Source: Candidatus Obscuribacterales bacterium (lineage in GTDB: Bacteria; Cyanobacteriota; Vampirovibrionia; Obscuribacterales; Obscuribacteraceae). From it: DNA of 64,000 nucleotides. The stretch lies in assembly GCA_019745415.1 (NCBI GenBank), contig JAIETF010000035.1, positions 1 to 64,000 of the forward strand, in the 5' to 3' direction. The position numbers and the translations under genes are program-made. Positions 17,101-25,528 of this stretch are shown here, one piece after another. Numbering within the stretch: position 1 is the stretch's first letter; each line of letters starts with the position of its first letter. Below the pieces are notes generated by a model. It saw only the letters and a list, made by a program, of their open reading frames with translations. It was not told where the DNA came from and made no database searches.

Positions 17101-20055
17101 ATGGGTTGGCGCGCACAAATGAACGAGAGGGGTGTAGTAACCCACTTTCGCAATCTAGACACCGGCGAGATTGTCACTGCCAGAGAGTTCGAGCATATGA
17201 GCCAGATGCAGGCTTCTGTCGACGGCGGGGCGTATATGGCGCCCAGCACAGACGGCTCTATGGCTCCGGGAATGGCTCCGGGAATGACTCCGGGAATGGC
17301 TCCGGGAATGACTCCGGGAATGGCTCCGGGAATGGCTCCCGTACAGGGCGGCATGGTAGGAAATCTACCCACCAATACTGTTCCTCCCGCTCACAATCCT
17401 TACATTCAACCTGGCGCAATCGTCTTTGGTCCAAACGGACAGCCAGTGAATGCAGTGCCAATGAATCCAGCGCTTTCGGCCCAAGGGCAAATGGCTCCTG
17501 CCGGTCAGATGCAGCCTGGTATGCCCGGTCATATGGCTCAACATATGCCAGGTCAGATCATGGGTGAGGGCATGGCTCAAGGTGGCACCGGAAAGAACTT
17601 GCGTATTGAGACGGCAAGAAGTGCGCAGAAACATCCCATATCACTAGGTCATAAAGGCAAGAGCTTCCTTGATGCAACATCAATTGCCATTCTCATGCCC
17701 ACCTTGGTTCTGCTTGCTCTAATCATCGCCGCCGCTCACAAGAAACGTCTTTTCCCATGGCAGACAATTCGCACGTTCAACCCGCCCAGTGGTCTTATGA
17801 CTCCTCGCGAATACGAGCGTTCTTTTGTTTGCCCTCCTAATGGCAGACGCCACGGCCGCATAGGCAAGAAAAATCCCAGCGCTACCTGGACTGAAGCAGA
17901 CGGTGTGGTTATACCTTTCGGCTTCCTGGCTCGTACGCACTTGCCTGTCACCATTCCGATGGGACGCTTGCCTAACAAAAATATGTTCATCGTAGCGCCA
18001 TCTGGTTCAGGTAAAACCACCCTGATGCGCGCCATCATCAAAGCTATGTTGGCCAAGCCTTGCGTCATTATTGCTTTAGAAGCTAAAGCTAACGATCCCA
18101 ACTTGGATGAGAAGAGAGAAGGCTTCAAGTACACAGTTTTGCCCGAGGCTCAACATGCTGGTTTCCGCACACTCTACTTCAACCCTCTCGATTCTGAGTC
18201 TATTCACTGGAATCCGCTTGATCTAGATCCAAATACATTTGCCTCGTCAATCGTGCAAGACATCAACTCGCTCCCGCCCGAAGAACAGCACTGGGCTGAG
18301 CGCGACATGGGTTATATCGAAGGTCTGGTGCAGCTGCTCAAATGGGGTGCCGTGCAGGTGCTGGGTGAAGACGAGAATGGTCAGGCTGCTCAGCTCGATC
18401 CCTTGCCGTGCAACCCCTTCGGTTTGATGAAGCTGGTCAACAACCGTCGCAATATCGTCGAATCGATGCGCAAACTTAAGGCAGATCCGAGTATGGATGC
18501 TGCTGAACTGAGCGAGTTGACCCAGCGACTATCTTCCATTATTCGTACAGATAGTGACTGGGATAAGAACATTCAAGGTGTGCGTGGCCGTCTGCGCATG
18601 TTTAAGAACGCTGGTATCCTGCGTGTCACGCACCAGAGCAATGTCGACATGAAAGCTTGTATGCGCGAGCCCACGGTGCTCATCTTCGGTGCTCCCGCAT
18701 CTTTGGGTCCCGATGCTGAATCGCTTGCTGCTTGTTTCGTCTATCAACTGCAACAAGCCTTGCACACCAGATATGGTACAAAGTCGGTGCTGCCACTGTT
18801 TGCCTTCTTTGACGAATATCAGACCCTCAATATCGACCTTGCCGGTAGGCTCTCGGCTATCGTCCGTGGTGCCAACGGCGGCTTGACGGTTATCTTGCAG
18901 AACGTCAGCCAAATCGAAGGCGCCGACAAGACAGGCGTCAGCTCCGAACTTAAGACTATATTCTCCAACTCGGCAGTGCGTGTCTGCTTGCACAACGCAG
19001 ATGAAACTACGGCAAAATTCTTCTCGGATGAAATTGGCAAACACGCCATAGTCGTCCCCGGTGTTGCCGATCACTTCCAAGCCAACGGTTTTGGTATCTT
19101 CCCCACCAGTTGGAACAGAATTCACTCACAGCAGGTTGTAGCCAGGGTCGACACCGATTCGATTAAGCGCATGGAAAAGCAACATGCCTTGGTCTATCTA
19201 TCACCAGCCGGTGATCCAGAATTTGGTGAAACCAAACCCTTTATGGTTGACCTGAGAGGAATCGAAGAAATCGCCAGACTACACCTCTTGCACAACGTCA
19301 GCGCCAAGAGACAGCCACCGCGTCAGCAAGTCGAGGGTATGCCTTCCATGCCCGAACCCCTAGCTTCGCCGGCTTTCGCTCAATCGGCAGCTTCGGTTGT
19401 TGATGCCTTATCTCAGGCGGCCAACCAGAGCGGCTATCAAAATGGCTACGGACCTGGGCCAGGACTAGGTAGCGGTTTAGAGCCGGAGCCCGGTGCCACT
19501 TCTATGCCTTCGCAGTCAGCTTTCCTGCCCGATCAGCCTGCACCGGCGGCTGCTGTGCCAGGGGCTCGCATCTGCACAGCCTGCAACAAACCAGCAGGCA
19601 AGGGTAAGTTCTGCATCGAATGCGGTCAATTCATCGGTGCTGCTCCGCAGGCTGAATTGGTCACCGCCGCTCGCGTTGTCTCAGATATGGCTATGGCCGG
19701 TGGTGCTCCTCAGGCGGCTCCCGGCATGATTCCGGCTGCGCCAGGGGTGATACCGACCTTCGCTCAGGCACAAGGTCTCGGTGAGCCTCAAACTGAAGCT
19801 TCCAGCCCGGAAACCTCGCAGCTTGGCCCTCTTTCTGCTACGCCTCAACAGACGGCCACACCTCGCTATGGTGGACTGGCTCCGCAATCTAGAGATGCCA
19901 TGCCCGGCAAACGTGCATTATTTGAAGGTGCTTCTCAGATAGCTGAGACCGCTCAACAGGTCTTGAGTGATAACCAGCGCAAGCCTGTCACTTCCTTCGG
20001 CAGCGAAAGTGAAAGCAAAACTGAAAATAAACGCAAACCCGGTCTTGAGTTTTAG
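17101..20055 (+). CDS. VirD4/TraG-like coupling ATPase with MAPG repeats and zinc ribbon
   Basis: This 984-aa protein starts after an aggaga ribosome site. The N-terminal region (about 1-170) is Met/Pro/Gly rich and includes seven four-residue M-[AT]-P-G repeats. One transmembrane helix follows (about 193-213). The ATPase domain has Walker A APSGSGKTT near residue 300 and Walker B FAFFDEYQTL near 565, with VILQNVSQ and NSAVRVCLHN after it. This is the TraG/TraD/VirD4 pattern of a hexameric coupling protein that feeds substrates into a type IV channel. A C-terminal tail carries CxxC...CxxC (near 824-840), a zinc ribbon not usual in VirD4. With no relaxase nearby, the substrate may be protein. 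Confidence 0.85.
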   Translation: MGWRAQMNERGVVTHFRNLDTGEIVTAREFEHMSQMQASVDGGAYMAPSTDGSMAPGMAPGMTPGMAPGMTPGMAPGMAPVQGGMVGNLPTNTVPPAHNPYIQPGAIVFGPNGQPVNAVPMNPALSAQGQMAPAGQMQPGMPGHMAQHMPGQIMGEGMAQGGTGKNLRIETARSAQKHPISLGHKGKSFLDATSIAILMPTLVLLALIIAAAHKKRLFPWQTIRTFNPPSGLMTPREYERSFVCPPNGRRHGRIGKKNPSATWTEADGVVIPFGFLARTHLPVTIPMGRLPNKNMFIVAPSGSGKTTLMRAIIKAMLAKPCVIIALEAKANDPNLDEKREGFKYTVLPEAQHAGFRTLYFNPLDSESIHWNPLDLDPNTFASSIVQDINSLPPEEQHWAERDMGYIEGLVQLLKWGAVQVLGEDENGQAAQLDPLPCNPFGLMKLVNNRRNIVESMRKLKADPSMDAAELSELTQRLSSIIRTDSDWDKNIQGVRGRLRMFKNAGILRVTHQSNVDMKACMREPTVLIFGAPASLGPDAESLAACFVYQLQQALHTRYGTKSVLPLFAFFDEYQTLNIDLAGRLSAIVRGANGGLTVILQNVSQIEGADKTGVSSELKTIFSNSAVRVCLHNADETTAKFFSDEIGKHAIVVPGVADHFQANGFGIFPTSWNRIHSQQVVARVDTDSIKRMEKQHALVYLSPAGDPEFGETKPFMVDLRGIEEIARLHLLHNVSAKRQPPRQQVEGMPSMPEPLASPAFAQSAASVVDALSQAANQSGYQNGYGPGPGLGSGLEPEPGATSMPSQSAFLPDQPAPAAAVPGARICTACNKPAGKGKFCIECGQFIGAAPQAELVTAARVVSDMAMAGGAPQAAPGMIPAAPGVIPTFAQAQGLGEPQTEASSPETSQLGPLSATPQQTATPRYGGLAPQSRDAMPGKRALFEGASQIAETAQQVLSDNQRKPVTSFGSESESKTENKRKPGLEF
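17260..17343 (+). repeat. 12-bp in-frame tandem repeats encoding M-[AT]-P-G
   Basis: Seven units begin at 17260 and recur every 12 bases (atggctccggga, with act for gct in two units, and a changed last unit). They lie inside the coupling-protein gene and are in frame, so changes in copy number would lengthen or shorten the linker without breaking the gene. Confidence 0.9.
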
Positions 20056-20112
20056 TGAGAATATTTGCCCCGGGCGGGGTAAAGAGTATCTAACTAAAAC
20101 CTGATTGCGGCG

Positions 20113-21234
20113 ATGATGCAGACACTACATCCGATTGATCCGTCCGATAAAGACTATTGGAAGCATATTGTTCAAATGAACAATGGCTTTGGTATTGAGC
20201 TATTCAAGCAAGTAGCCATGGCCAAGCCTCAAGACAATATCTTTATGTCTCCTACTTCCATCTTTCTAGTGCTATGCATGCTCTACAACGGTGCGGCTGG
20301 CGAGACCTTCATGCAGATTTCGCAGACCCTGAAGCTGCCTAATCCATCCGAGATCAATCCCTGGAATCGCCAGCTTATCAACCATCTGACATCACAAGCC
20401 TTTGGGCACAAATTATTTATCGCTTCAGCTCTCTGGTTCAACAAAGGTATTTTCTGCCACGATCAGTTCGTCAATAATTGCATTGAGTCTTACTCAGCTT
20501 CGCTTTACGGCATCGATTTTACTTCGCCGGAAGCACCCGCCCAAATAAACTACTGGGCGGCCAATGCCACCCAGGACCTGATTCAGAATCTTGTATCAGA
20601 TGTCTCCAGGCAGGAATTGCTTATTACCAATGCTGTTTATTTTAAAGGTGATTGGCAGAACCCCTTTAAGAGTGAGAAAAGTGCCCCCGAGCCTTTCTAT
20701 CCTATAGGTGGGCAGCCATATCAGGTGGCGATGATGCATCAGACTGAAAACTTTGAATATTTTGAGTCTGAAGCATTTCAGGTAATTAAGTTGCGCTATC
20801 TCAACTCGCCTCTATTTATGCAGATTGTTCTGCCGCGTCCCGGCTTTCATTTTGGTCATTGTTTACCGGCTCTTTCAAACCCGACCATGCCAATGATTGA
20901 TTGTCAGATCAATTTGAGCTTGCCCCGCTTCTCTATGGAATTTGACTTTGGTCTTGAGCAATATTTCAAAAATTTGGGCATCAGCGATTTTTCTGATTTT
21001 GCCTTGATCTGTCCGGGTCTCAAAGTTAGCGGTATTACTCATACAGCAAAGTTAAAAGTAGACGAGTCAGGCACCGAGGCGGCTGCAGCAACAGACCAAG
21101 TATTTGCCGAAATTTCGGTCCGTGCTCCGGCTCTGCAAATGAAAGTAGATCGTCCTTTCTTGCTTAATATCGTCGATGGTGGCAGTGGTCAGATTATTTT
21201 CTCTGGTGCCGTTGTCGCGCCAAAAGAGAACTAG
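20113..21234 (+). CDS. Serpin (serine protease inhibitor fold), cytosolic form
   Basis: This 373-aa protein is a complete serpin. It has the NIFMSPTSI region near the start, NAVYFKGDW in the middle, FDFGLEQYFKNLGI later, and the reactive-loop hinge SGTEAAAAT near residue 315. It ends in the strand VDRPFLLNIVD. The alanine-rich hinge is the type needed for loop insertion, so it should be inhibitory. Counting from the hinge puts P1 near the Ile of AEISVR, but the loop is about three residues longer than in antitrypsin, so the Arg is also possible. No signal peptide is seen. It lies 57 bases after the coupling ATPase and overlaps the convergent methyltransferase by four bases. Confidence 0.93.
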   Translation: MMQTLHPIDPSDKDYWKHIVQMNNGFGIELFKQVAMAKPQDNIFMSPTSIFLVLCMLYNGAAGETFMQISQTLKLPNPSEINPWNRQLINHLTSQAFGHKLFIASALWFNKGIFCHDQFVNNCIESYSASLYGIDFTSPEAPAQINYWAANATQDLIQNLVSDVSRQELLITNAVYFKGDWQNPFKSEKSAPEPFYPIGGQPYQVAMMHQTENFEYFESEAFQVIKLRYLNSPLFMQIVLPRPGFHFGHCLPALSNPTMPMIDCQINLSLPRFSMEFDFGLEQYFKNLGISDFSDFALICPGLKVSGITHTAKLKVDESGTEAAAATDQVFAEISVRAPALQMKVDRPFLLNIVDGGSGQIIFSGAVVAPKEN

Positions 21235-21971
21235 GCATTCTTTCTGAATATCTTGCTTGTCTGACAAGAACTCCAAAAGACTTTGCGACCATTCAAATCT
21301 ATTTTTTCCTGGTAGGGAAAGTTTTCCTCTAGTACAAGTTGGAGAGGGGATAAGGTCGCTCGGAAGAGAGCTTCTACTTCGCTCTTTTCCAGAGGGGTCT
21401 CAACCAAGGTTTCCACCAGGCTGTTGTCCTCAACTGCTCTCACTTGACGGTCTGTGGTGATTTCAACAATTAGATGCCCCTGCGGTGCAAGCGCCTTTTC
21501 CAGTCTTTGCAGAAGTGCTTGCAAAGACGCTTTGCTGCTGCAATGCTCAAGGGTTGATATGGCAATGATTAAATCGTATTGAGTGGTCGGCTGAAACTCG
21601 TCATTGTCTTGAACGATGCCATTGATGTACTGGCTGACACCGTACTTTTCAGCATATTGCCCAAGTTTATCTATAGAGAGTGGAAGTAAATCTAGGCAAT
21701 CTATCAAAGCTGGTATTGAGTTTTCTTTGAGAAAACAAGCCAAAGGTATAGCGTTGCGACCAACTCCGGCGCCCAAATCTACTACTTTTAGCGGTCTTGC
21801 CTCGGTTCCGCCTGTCAGCTCGCGCCAAAGCGGTGCTTGTCTTTCAGCCAGGGCAAGCAAATATTGGTCAGGTGCCTTGAGCCAGCTGTCTTGGTCGAAC
21901 AAGTTGTGGCGACTGTAATAGCTCTCGTGGTAGCGAATCGTTTCAGCCCTGGCATCATCCACTATCGGCAT
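21231..21971 (-). CDS. Class I SAM-dependent methyltransferase (last gene of operon)
   Basis: This 246-aa Rossmann-type methyltransferase has motif I VVDLGAGVGRN near residue 65. An acidic residue for the SAM ribose comes after the second strand (LIDCLDLLP), then motif IV DLIIAISTLEH and a post-motif helix-strand LAPQGHLIVEI. The N-terminus has many His and Tyr residues (ETIRYHESYYSRHNLF). The substrate is unknown. Its ATG lies inside the 3' end of the preceding methyltransferase gene (10-base overlap), which indicates translational coupling. It is the twelfth and last gene of the minus-strand operon and overlaps the serpin stop by four bases. Confidence 0.85.
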   Translation of the reverse strand: MPIVDDARAETIRYHESYYSRHNLFDQDSWLKAPDQYLLALAERQAPLWRELTGGTEARPLKVVDLGAGVGRNAIPLACFLKENSIPALIDCLDLLPLSIDKLGQYAEKYGVSQYINGIVQDNDEFQPTTQYDLIIAISTLEHCSSKASLQALLQRLEKALAPQGHLIVEITTDRQVRAVEDNSLVETLVETPLEKSEVEALFRATLSPLQLVLEENFPYQEKIDLNGRKVFWSSCQTSKIFRKNA

Positions 21972-22747
21972 ACTGTATAAATTGCTCCTCTGGTTTTGAG
22001 CTCAATATGATTACCCAATCTGTAGCTTTGAATCAGGTGTCTAAGTCGTCCTCTCTCTTGCTCTTTCAACTTGTATTCGTACCAGTTTTCAAAGGCGAAA
22101 GTGAAAGCTTCAGCTGTCACTCCGCAATCTGGAAAGATGAAGGAATAGTCGCTCTTATTTTCCGGTAATTCGATTTTTTCGTAGCCACCGAAGACCTGAT
22201 CGAGCGGCTTTTCATAGAGTTCAACCGGATTCATTTCTCTATCTCTTGTGCCGATGAAATAGCGAGCGATTCGGTCGTAGTCGCAGTCACCGTACAAGCA
22301 AAAGGCGATAAGTTTGCCCTGGGCTTTCAATACCCTCCTAGCTTCACGCAAGAGAGCTTCTTTGTTTTGTACCATATGCAGCATCCAGGGCAAAACCACC
22401 AGATCAAAGCATTGGTCTGGAAAGCCCAGATCTTCACCGGACATCTTCAAGAATTCCAGGTTGGGTATCTCTACTGAAGCGGCATGGGCACCGGCGAATT
22501 CTACTAATCTCTCATCTAAATCAATGCCGACGACGTGCTTGGCATAGAGTGCCAATTGATGGGTCAATCTGCCGTTGCCGCAGCCCATTTCCAGCACTTG
22601 GGCAGAGGGCAGATTGACCTTTTCTTTGATGAAGCTTATCTCGGCGCCTGAATTGGCAAAGAAGTTTGTCCAGAGGCGCATAGACTTCAAATAGTCTCGC
22701 TCCGGTCTGACTTTTGTTCTTACTTCCAATTTCAGACTGCGATGCAT
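21962..22747 (-). CDS. Class I SAM-dependent methyltransferase
   Basis: This 261-aa enzyme has motif I VLEMGCGNGRLT near residue 62, the ribose-binding acidic residues in VVGIDLDERL, and motif IV DLVVLPWMLHMV. This is the UbiE/Methyltransf_11 pattern used for small molecules. The remainder includes a late Trp/Tyr-rich region (FENWYEYKLKEQERG). It starts 21 bases after the CooC-like gene and overlaps the next methyltransferase. Two methyltransferases in series suggest two methylation steps in the pathway, but the acceptors cannot be read from sequence. Confidence 0.85.
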   Translation of the reverse strand: MHRSLKLEVRTKVRPERDYLKSMRLWTNFFANSGAEISFIKEKVNLPSAQVLEMGCGNGRLTHQLALYAKHVVGIDLDERLVEFAGAHAASVEIPNLEFLKMSGEDLGFPDQCFDLVVLPWMLHMVQNKEALLREARRVLKAQGKLIAFCLYGDCDYDRIARYFIGTRDREMNPVELYEKPLDQVFGGYEKIELPENKSDYSFIFPDCGVTAEAFTFAFENWYEYKLKEQERGRLRHLIQSYRLGNHIELKTRGAIYTVCR

Positions 22748-22768
22748 AGATAATCCGCTTATGAGAAA

Positions 22769-23737
22769 TTAGACAGGCATAGCTGTTTTCTTGGTGCTGA
22801 GCACATCTTCATAACGGAAGGTCTTGTCGATGCCGCTTTCCAGATCTTGTTTGTAATAATCTGAATACCAGCGTTGACAATCCCAGGCATAGGCTTTTTG
22901 CAATCGCTCCATGTACTCGTTCCAGTCACGTTTTCTTGACTTCAGCTCTTTCAGAACATTCTCAAAAGCAGCTTCCTGCTCTTTATGGAAAGAATTGATG
23001 GCGTCATCATCACCTTGTTCGAATTTTTTCAAATAGGTGGAGTATGGAATCGAACCTAGATATTTGTCGGCGCCGACTCTGCCCTTAATATATTCGGCGT
23101 CTTCTTCGCCGTCGACCTTGTTGCCTACTACATAGGTTCTTTCAACAAATTGCGGGGCGATTTCTTTATAGTCTAGATAGACCTGCGTAGATTTTTCAGT
23201 CGGCTCAAGTACGAAAACATTTATGTCATAGGCAAAGGAAAGTGAGGTGGCAACATTGTCGGTACCGGCGGTAGTATCGGCAATGACCACATCGTCATCG
23301 TTGTCCAGCATGTGGTGGAAGATACCGGCCAGGCTCTTTAGTTTTTCGTGGTAGCAAGAACCGCCCACGTCCTCTTGTTGATAGGTGCCTACGGTGAGTA
23401 GGGCGATATTTCTTTCATAAAGAGCGTATTCCTTTATGAAGTGATTGTCCTTCTTCGGATAGATGAAGTTAGAACCTTTAGCTGGTGGTGTTGTGCCAAT
23501 CATCGGGCGGTCGCCCAGATCTTTCCTTTCACCGCGCAGATAATCGGTTACTTTATCGAAATGCAATCCAAGTTGCTTAATCTCGCCTTGCAGATTGAGG
23601 GCGCTTTTGAGGTGGGCGTTGACATCGGCGTCGACGGCGAGCACGAAAGGGTGTCTCTCCGACATGAATTGAATGAAACCGGCCGCAGTTGTGGTTTTGC
23701 CGGCGCCACCCTTACCTAGAAATGCAACTCTCATCAT
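22769..23737 (-). CDS. CooC/MinD-like P-loop ATPase, copy 2
   Basis: This 322-aa deviant-Walker ATPase has GKGGAGKTTT at residues 8-17, AVDADVNAH near 34-42 and ADTTAGTDNVATS further on. It is most like CooC, the nickel-insertion ATPase of carbon monoxide dehydrogenase, or other SIMIBI-class maturation ATPases. A conserved GGxCYHxKL element (Cys128, His130) occurs where CooC proteins have a metal-binding Cys pair; here only one Cys is present. It is clearly paralogous to the ATPase at 31472-32461. The annotated ATG is followed at once by another. It overlaps the Fur-family gene by 26 bases. No CODH gene is in the window. Confidence 0.85.
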   Translation of the reverse strand: MMRVAFLGKGGAGKTTTAAGFIQFMSERHPFVLAVDADVNAHLKSALNLQGEIKQLGLHFDKVTDYLRGERKDLGDRPMIGTTPPAKGSNFIYPKKDNHFIKEYALYERNIALLTVGTYQQEDVGGSCYHEKLKSLAGIFHHMLDNDDDVVIADTTAGTDNVATSLSFAYDINVFVLEPTEKSTQVYLDYKEIAPQFVERTYVVGNKVDGEEDAEYIKGRVGADKYLGSIPYSTYLKKFEQGDDDAINSFHKEQEAAFENVLKELKSRKRDWNEYMERLQKAYAWDCQRWYSDYYKQDLESGIDKTFRYEDVLSTKKTAMPV

Positions 23738-24227
23738 TTGCTCCTTGCAATGTTATTGCGTCGTAGTTTTCTGTTTGCTCTTTGTTTTCGGTTCGTTCAC
23801 GGCAAAGCTTGCAGGTCCCGAAAACTTCCAGAACGTGCGAGCTAACCTTGAAACCGTATTCGCTTAAAAGCTCCTTTTCGAAAGACGGACTTTCGTTGCT
23901 TGCGCCCAAAAGGCAGCTTTTGATTTTGGTACTTTGTCCGCATGTTTTGCAGACAAGATGATGATTGTGTTCGCCTGGATTCAATAGTTCATATCTTTTC
24001 TCTTCCGAGTTGAGACGAACTTCTTGAATGATGCCCAGTCGCGAAAGCAACTCCAGAGATCTATAGACCGTGGTCAGACCCGGTGCTGAAACCGGATTCT
24101 TGAGCTTGAGTCTGAAGGCTAATTCTTTTGCCGAGAGCATTTCTTTTGCTTCCGCCAAAGAGTCCAGCACCATACGGGCACCTTTCGGTAATGACTTGCG
24201 CGAGCCGGTTAACTTGCTGGCAATCAT
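23712..24227 (-). CDS. Fur-family metal-responsive regulator
   Basis: This 171-aa protein has an N-terminal winged helix with the recognition-helix pattern TTVYRSLELLSRLGII (residues 52-67). The dimerisation half has the metal ligands EHNHHLVC (86-93) and CxxC pairs at 93/96 and 139/142, which form the structural zinc site of Fur, Zur and PerR proteins. Which metal or signal it senses cannot be decided. It is encoded inside the operon, overlapping both neighbours, so it is likely to control this operon and the divergent transporter. The inverted repeat at 35090-35109 is a candidate binding site. Confidence 0.92.
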   Translation of the reverse strand: MIASKLTGSRKSLPKGARMVLDSLAEAKEMLSAKELAFRLKLKNPVSAPGLTTVYRSLELLSRLGIIQEVRLNSEEKRYELLNPGEHNHHLVCKTCGQSTKIKSCLLGASNESPSFEKELLSEYGFKVSSHVLEVFGTCKLCRERTENKEQTENYDAITLQGANDESCISR

Positions 24228-25528
24228 TCTTTAGCCCTCCCTTGCTGTTTTTGTTTAATCAAGTCCACTCTGATTTGATTGATAAGCTCACCCGATATAT
24301 TTTGCGGGTAGCCGTAAACTTTGACCACGCTGTCTGTTTCGCCCGGTAGAGCATTTTGCTCTAAGATTTCAGGCTTGATCCACTGCAGAGTCAAAATATC
24401 ACCAAACTCGGTCAGGTCTTCGGGAAAATGACCGTAAAGGGGCAAGTAACTCTGAAAAACAAAGCCTTCTTCTCTGAGATATTCGGCTAAAGCTAGGCTT
24501 TCGGCATTAAATGCCGGCATACGCACCAAAATAAAGCGCTTGCCCAAGTCTTTTAGTTCGTTCAAGGCGGTAGCCATTTCTTGGCGGTCGAAGCTAAACT
24601 GGCTCGACATGTTGATATAGCTATGGCCAAAACCCTCTTTGTATTCTATATTGAGGTTTTGCCGTTGCACCTCTGATCTTGCTTCTGCCTGCGTCGAATT
24701 TGGTTTTTCTGTGAGCAGATTGCGATCAAGAACGTCTTCAAATTGAAAAAGTATCGACTGTACCAAGGGCAAATAGTCTTTGGGTACATAGACAGTGCGC
24801 TTAGCCAGCAAATCGGAGGCGATGTCTAATTCTCTCTCGGTCAGTCTAACAAATGAAGACTGAGTAGATTGCCTTGACTGCAAGTCGAGAATTTTGGTTT
24901 TGACATTGGTCTTGTCGCTGGAGAGATTGCGGCCAAGCTGCATACGGAAACTTCTTGCCAAGGGGACAAGCTTGCCTTGTAGTTTCACCACCCATAGTAC
25001 CGACTCTGGATGGTCTTTGAAGAAGACTTTGGGATAGTGACAAAAGCTGAAGCCGCAGATGTTTCTATAGCCGGCATGGATATGGGCTGCCTGGGACGCC
25101 AGACTATGGGTGACTAGCTCGGTGGCGTTGAGGGTGAAGTCGCTTTCTTCTAAAAGATCTCTGAGAAAAGCCACTATGGCGGAACCAGCTCTCATACCAC
25201 GCTTGTCTATCCTTACCGCCATTGAGTTGAATTCCACATGGTGAGGAGAAAGTCGGTCCATGACCATGGCTCCCACTATCTCCTCTTCTTCACTAGAGGC
25301 AAGAGCAAGTACTCTTTCCCCTTGCTGCAAAGTTTGAGTCACACCTTCGACCGAGAAAAGATCACTATCGGGATAGGGGTCTGCGCCCGGACATTTGACG
25401 CCCCCAGGACCAAGTGCCCTCTCATACATATCTTTAATGGCTGAGGCAAGATGCACATGCTCGGCTCCAGCTTTGAATACTTTCACGGAAGCTTTCGGCA
25501 TTTCTTCAACGTATGCAGTGAGAGTCAT
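24224..25528 (-). CDS. GNAT-like acyltransferase protein with long extra domain
   Basis: This is a 434-aa cytosolic protein. The N-terminal half shows GNAT features: a strand EEEIVGAMVMD, then VRIDKRGMRAGSAIVAFL, which fits the acyl-CoA-binding motif (R/Q-x-x-G-x-G/A). The C-terminal half (from about 230) may be a second, degenerate GNAT fold; it includes KDLGKRFILVRMPAFN and a segment naming an EGFVFQSYLPLYG strand. It overlaps the FAD enzyme and the Fur-family gene by four bases each (ATGA junctions). The likely role is N- or O-acylation of a pathway intermediate; the substrate is unknown. Confidence 0.6.
   Translation of the reverse strand: MTLTAYVEEMPKASVKVFKAGAEHVHLASAIKDMYERALGPGGVKCPGADPYPDSDLFSVEGVTQTLQQGERVLALASSEEEEIVGAMVMDRLSPHHVEFNSMAVRIDKRGMRAGSAIVAFLRDLLEESDFTLNATELVTHSLASQAAHIHAGYRNICGFSFCHYPKVFFKDHPESVLWVVKLQGKLVPLARSFRMQLGRNLSSDKTNVKTKILDLQSRQSTQSSFVRLTERELDIASDLLAKRTVYVPKDYLPLVQSILFQFEDVLDRNLLTEKPNSTQAEARSEVQRQNLNIEYKEGFGHSYINMSSQFSFDRQEMATALNELKDLGKRFILVRMPAFNAESLALAEYLREEGFVFQSYLPLYGHFPEDLTEFGDILTLQWIKPEILEQNALPGETDSVVKVYGYPQNISGELINQIRVDLIKQKQQGRAKE

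Noticed and set aside
2922-20055. Complete integrative conjugative element
   Set aside because: No relaxase, integrase, oriT-like repeat or flanking attachment repeat is visible, so only a T4SS-like locus is claimed.
20061-20080. Terminator between the coupling ATPase and serpin genes
   Set aside because: Only a four-base cccc/gggg stem with no T-tract is present, which is too weak to call.
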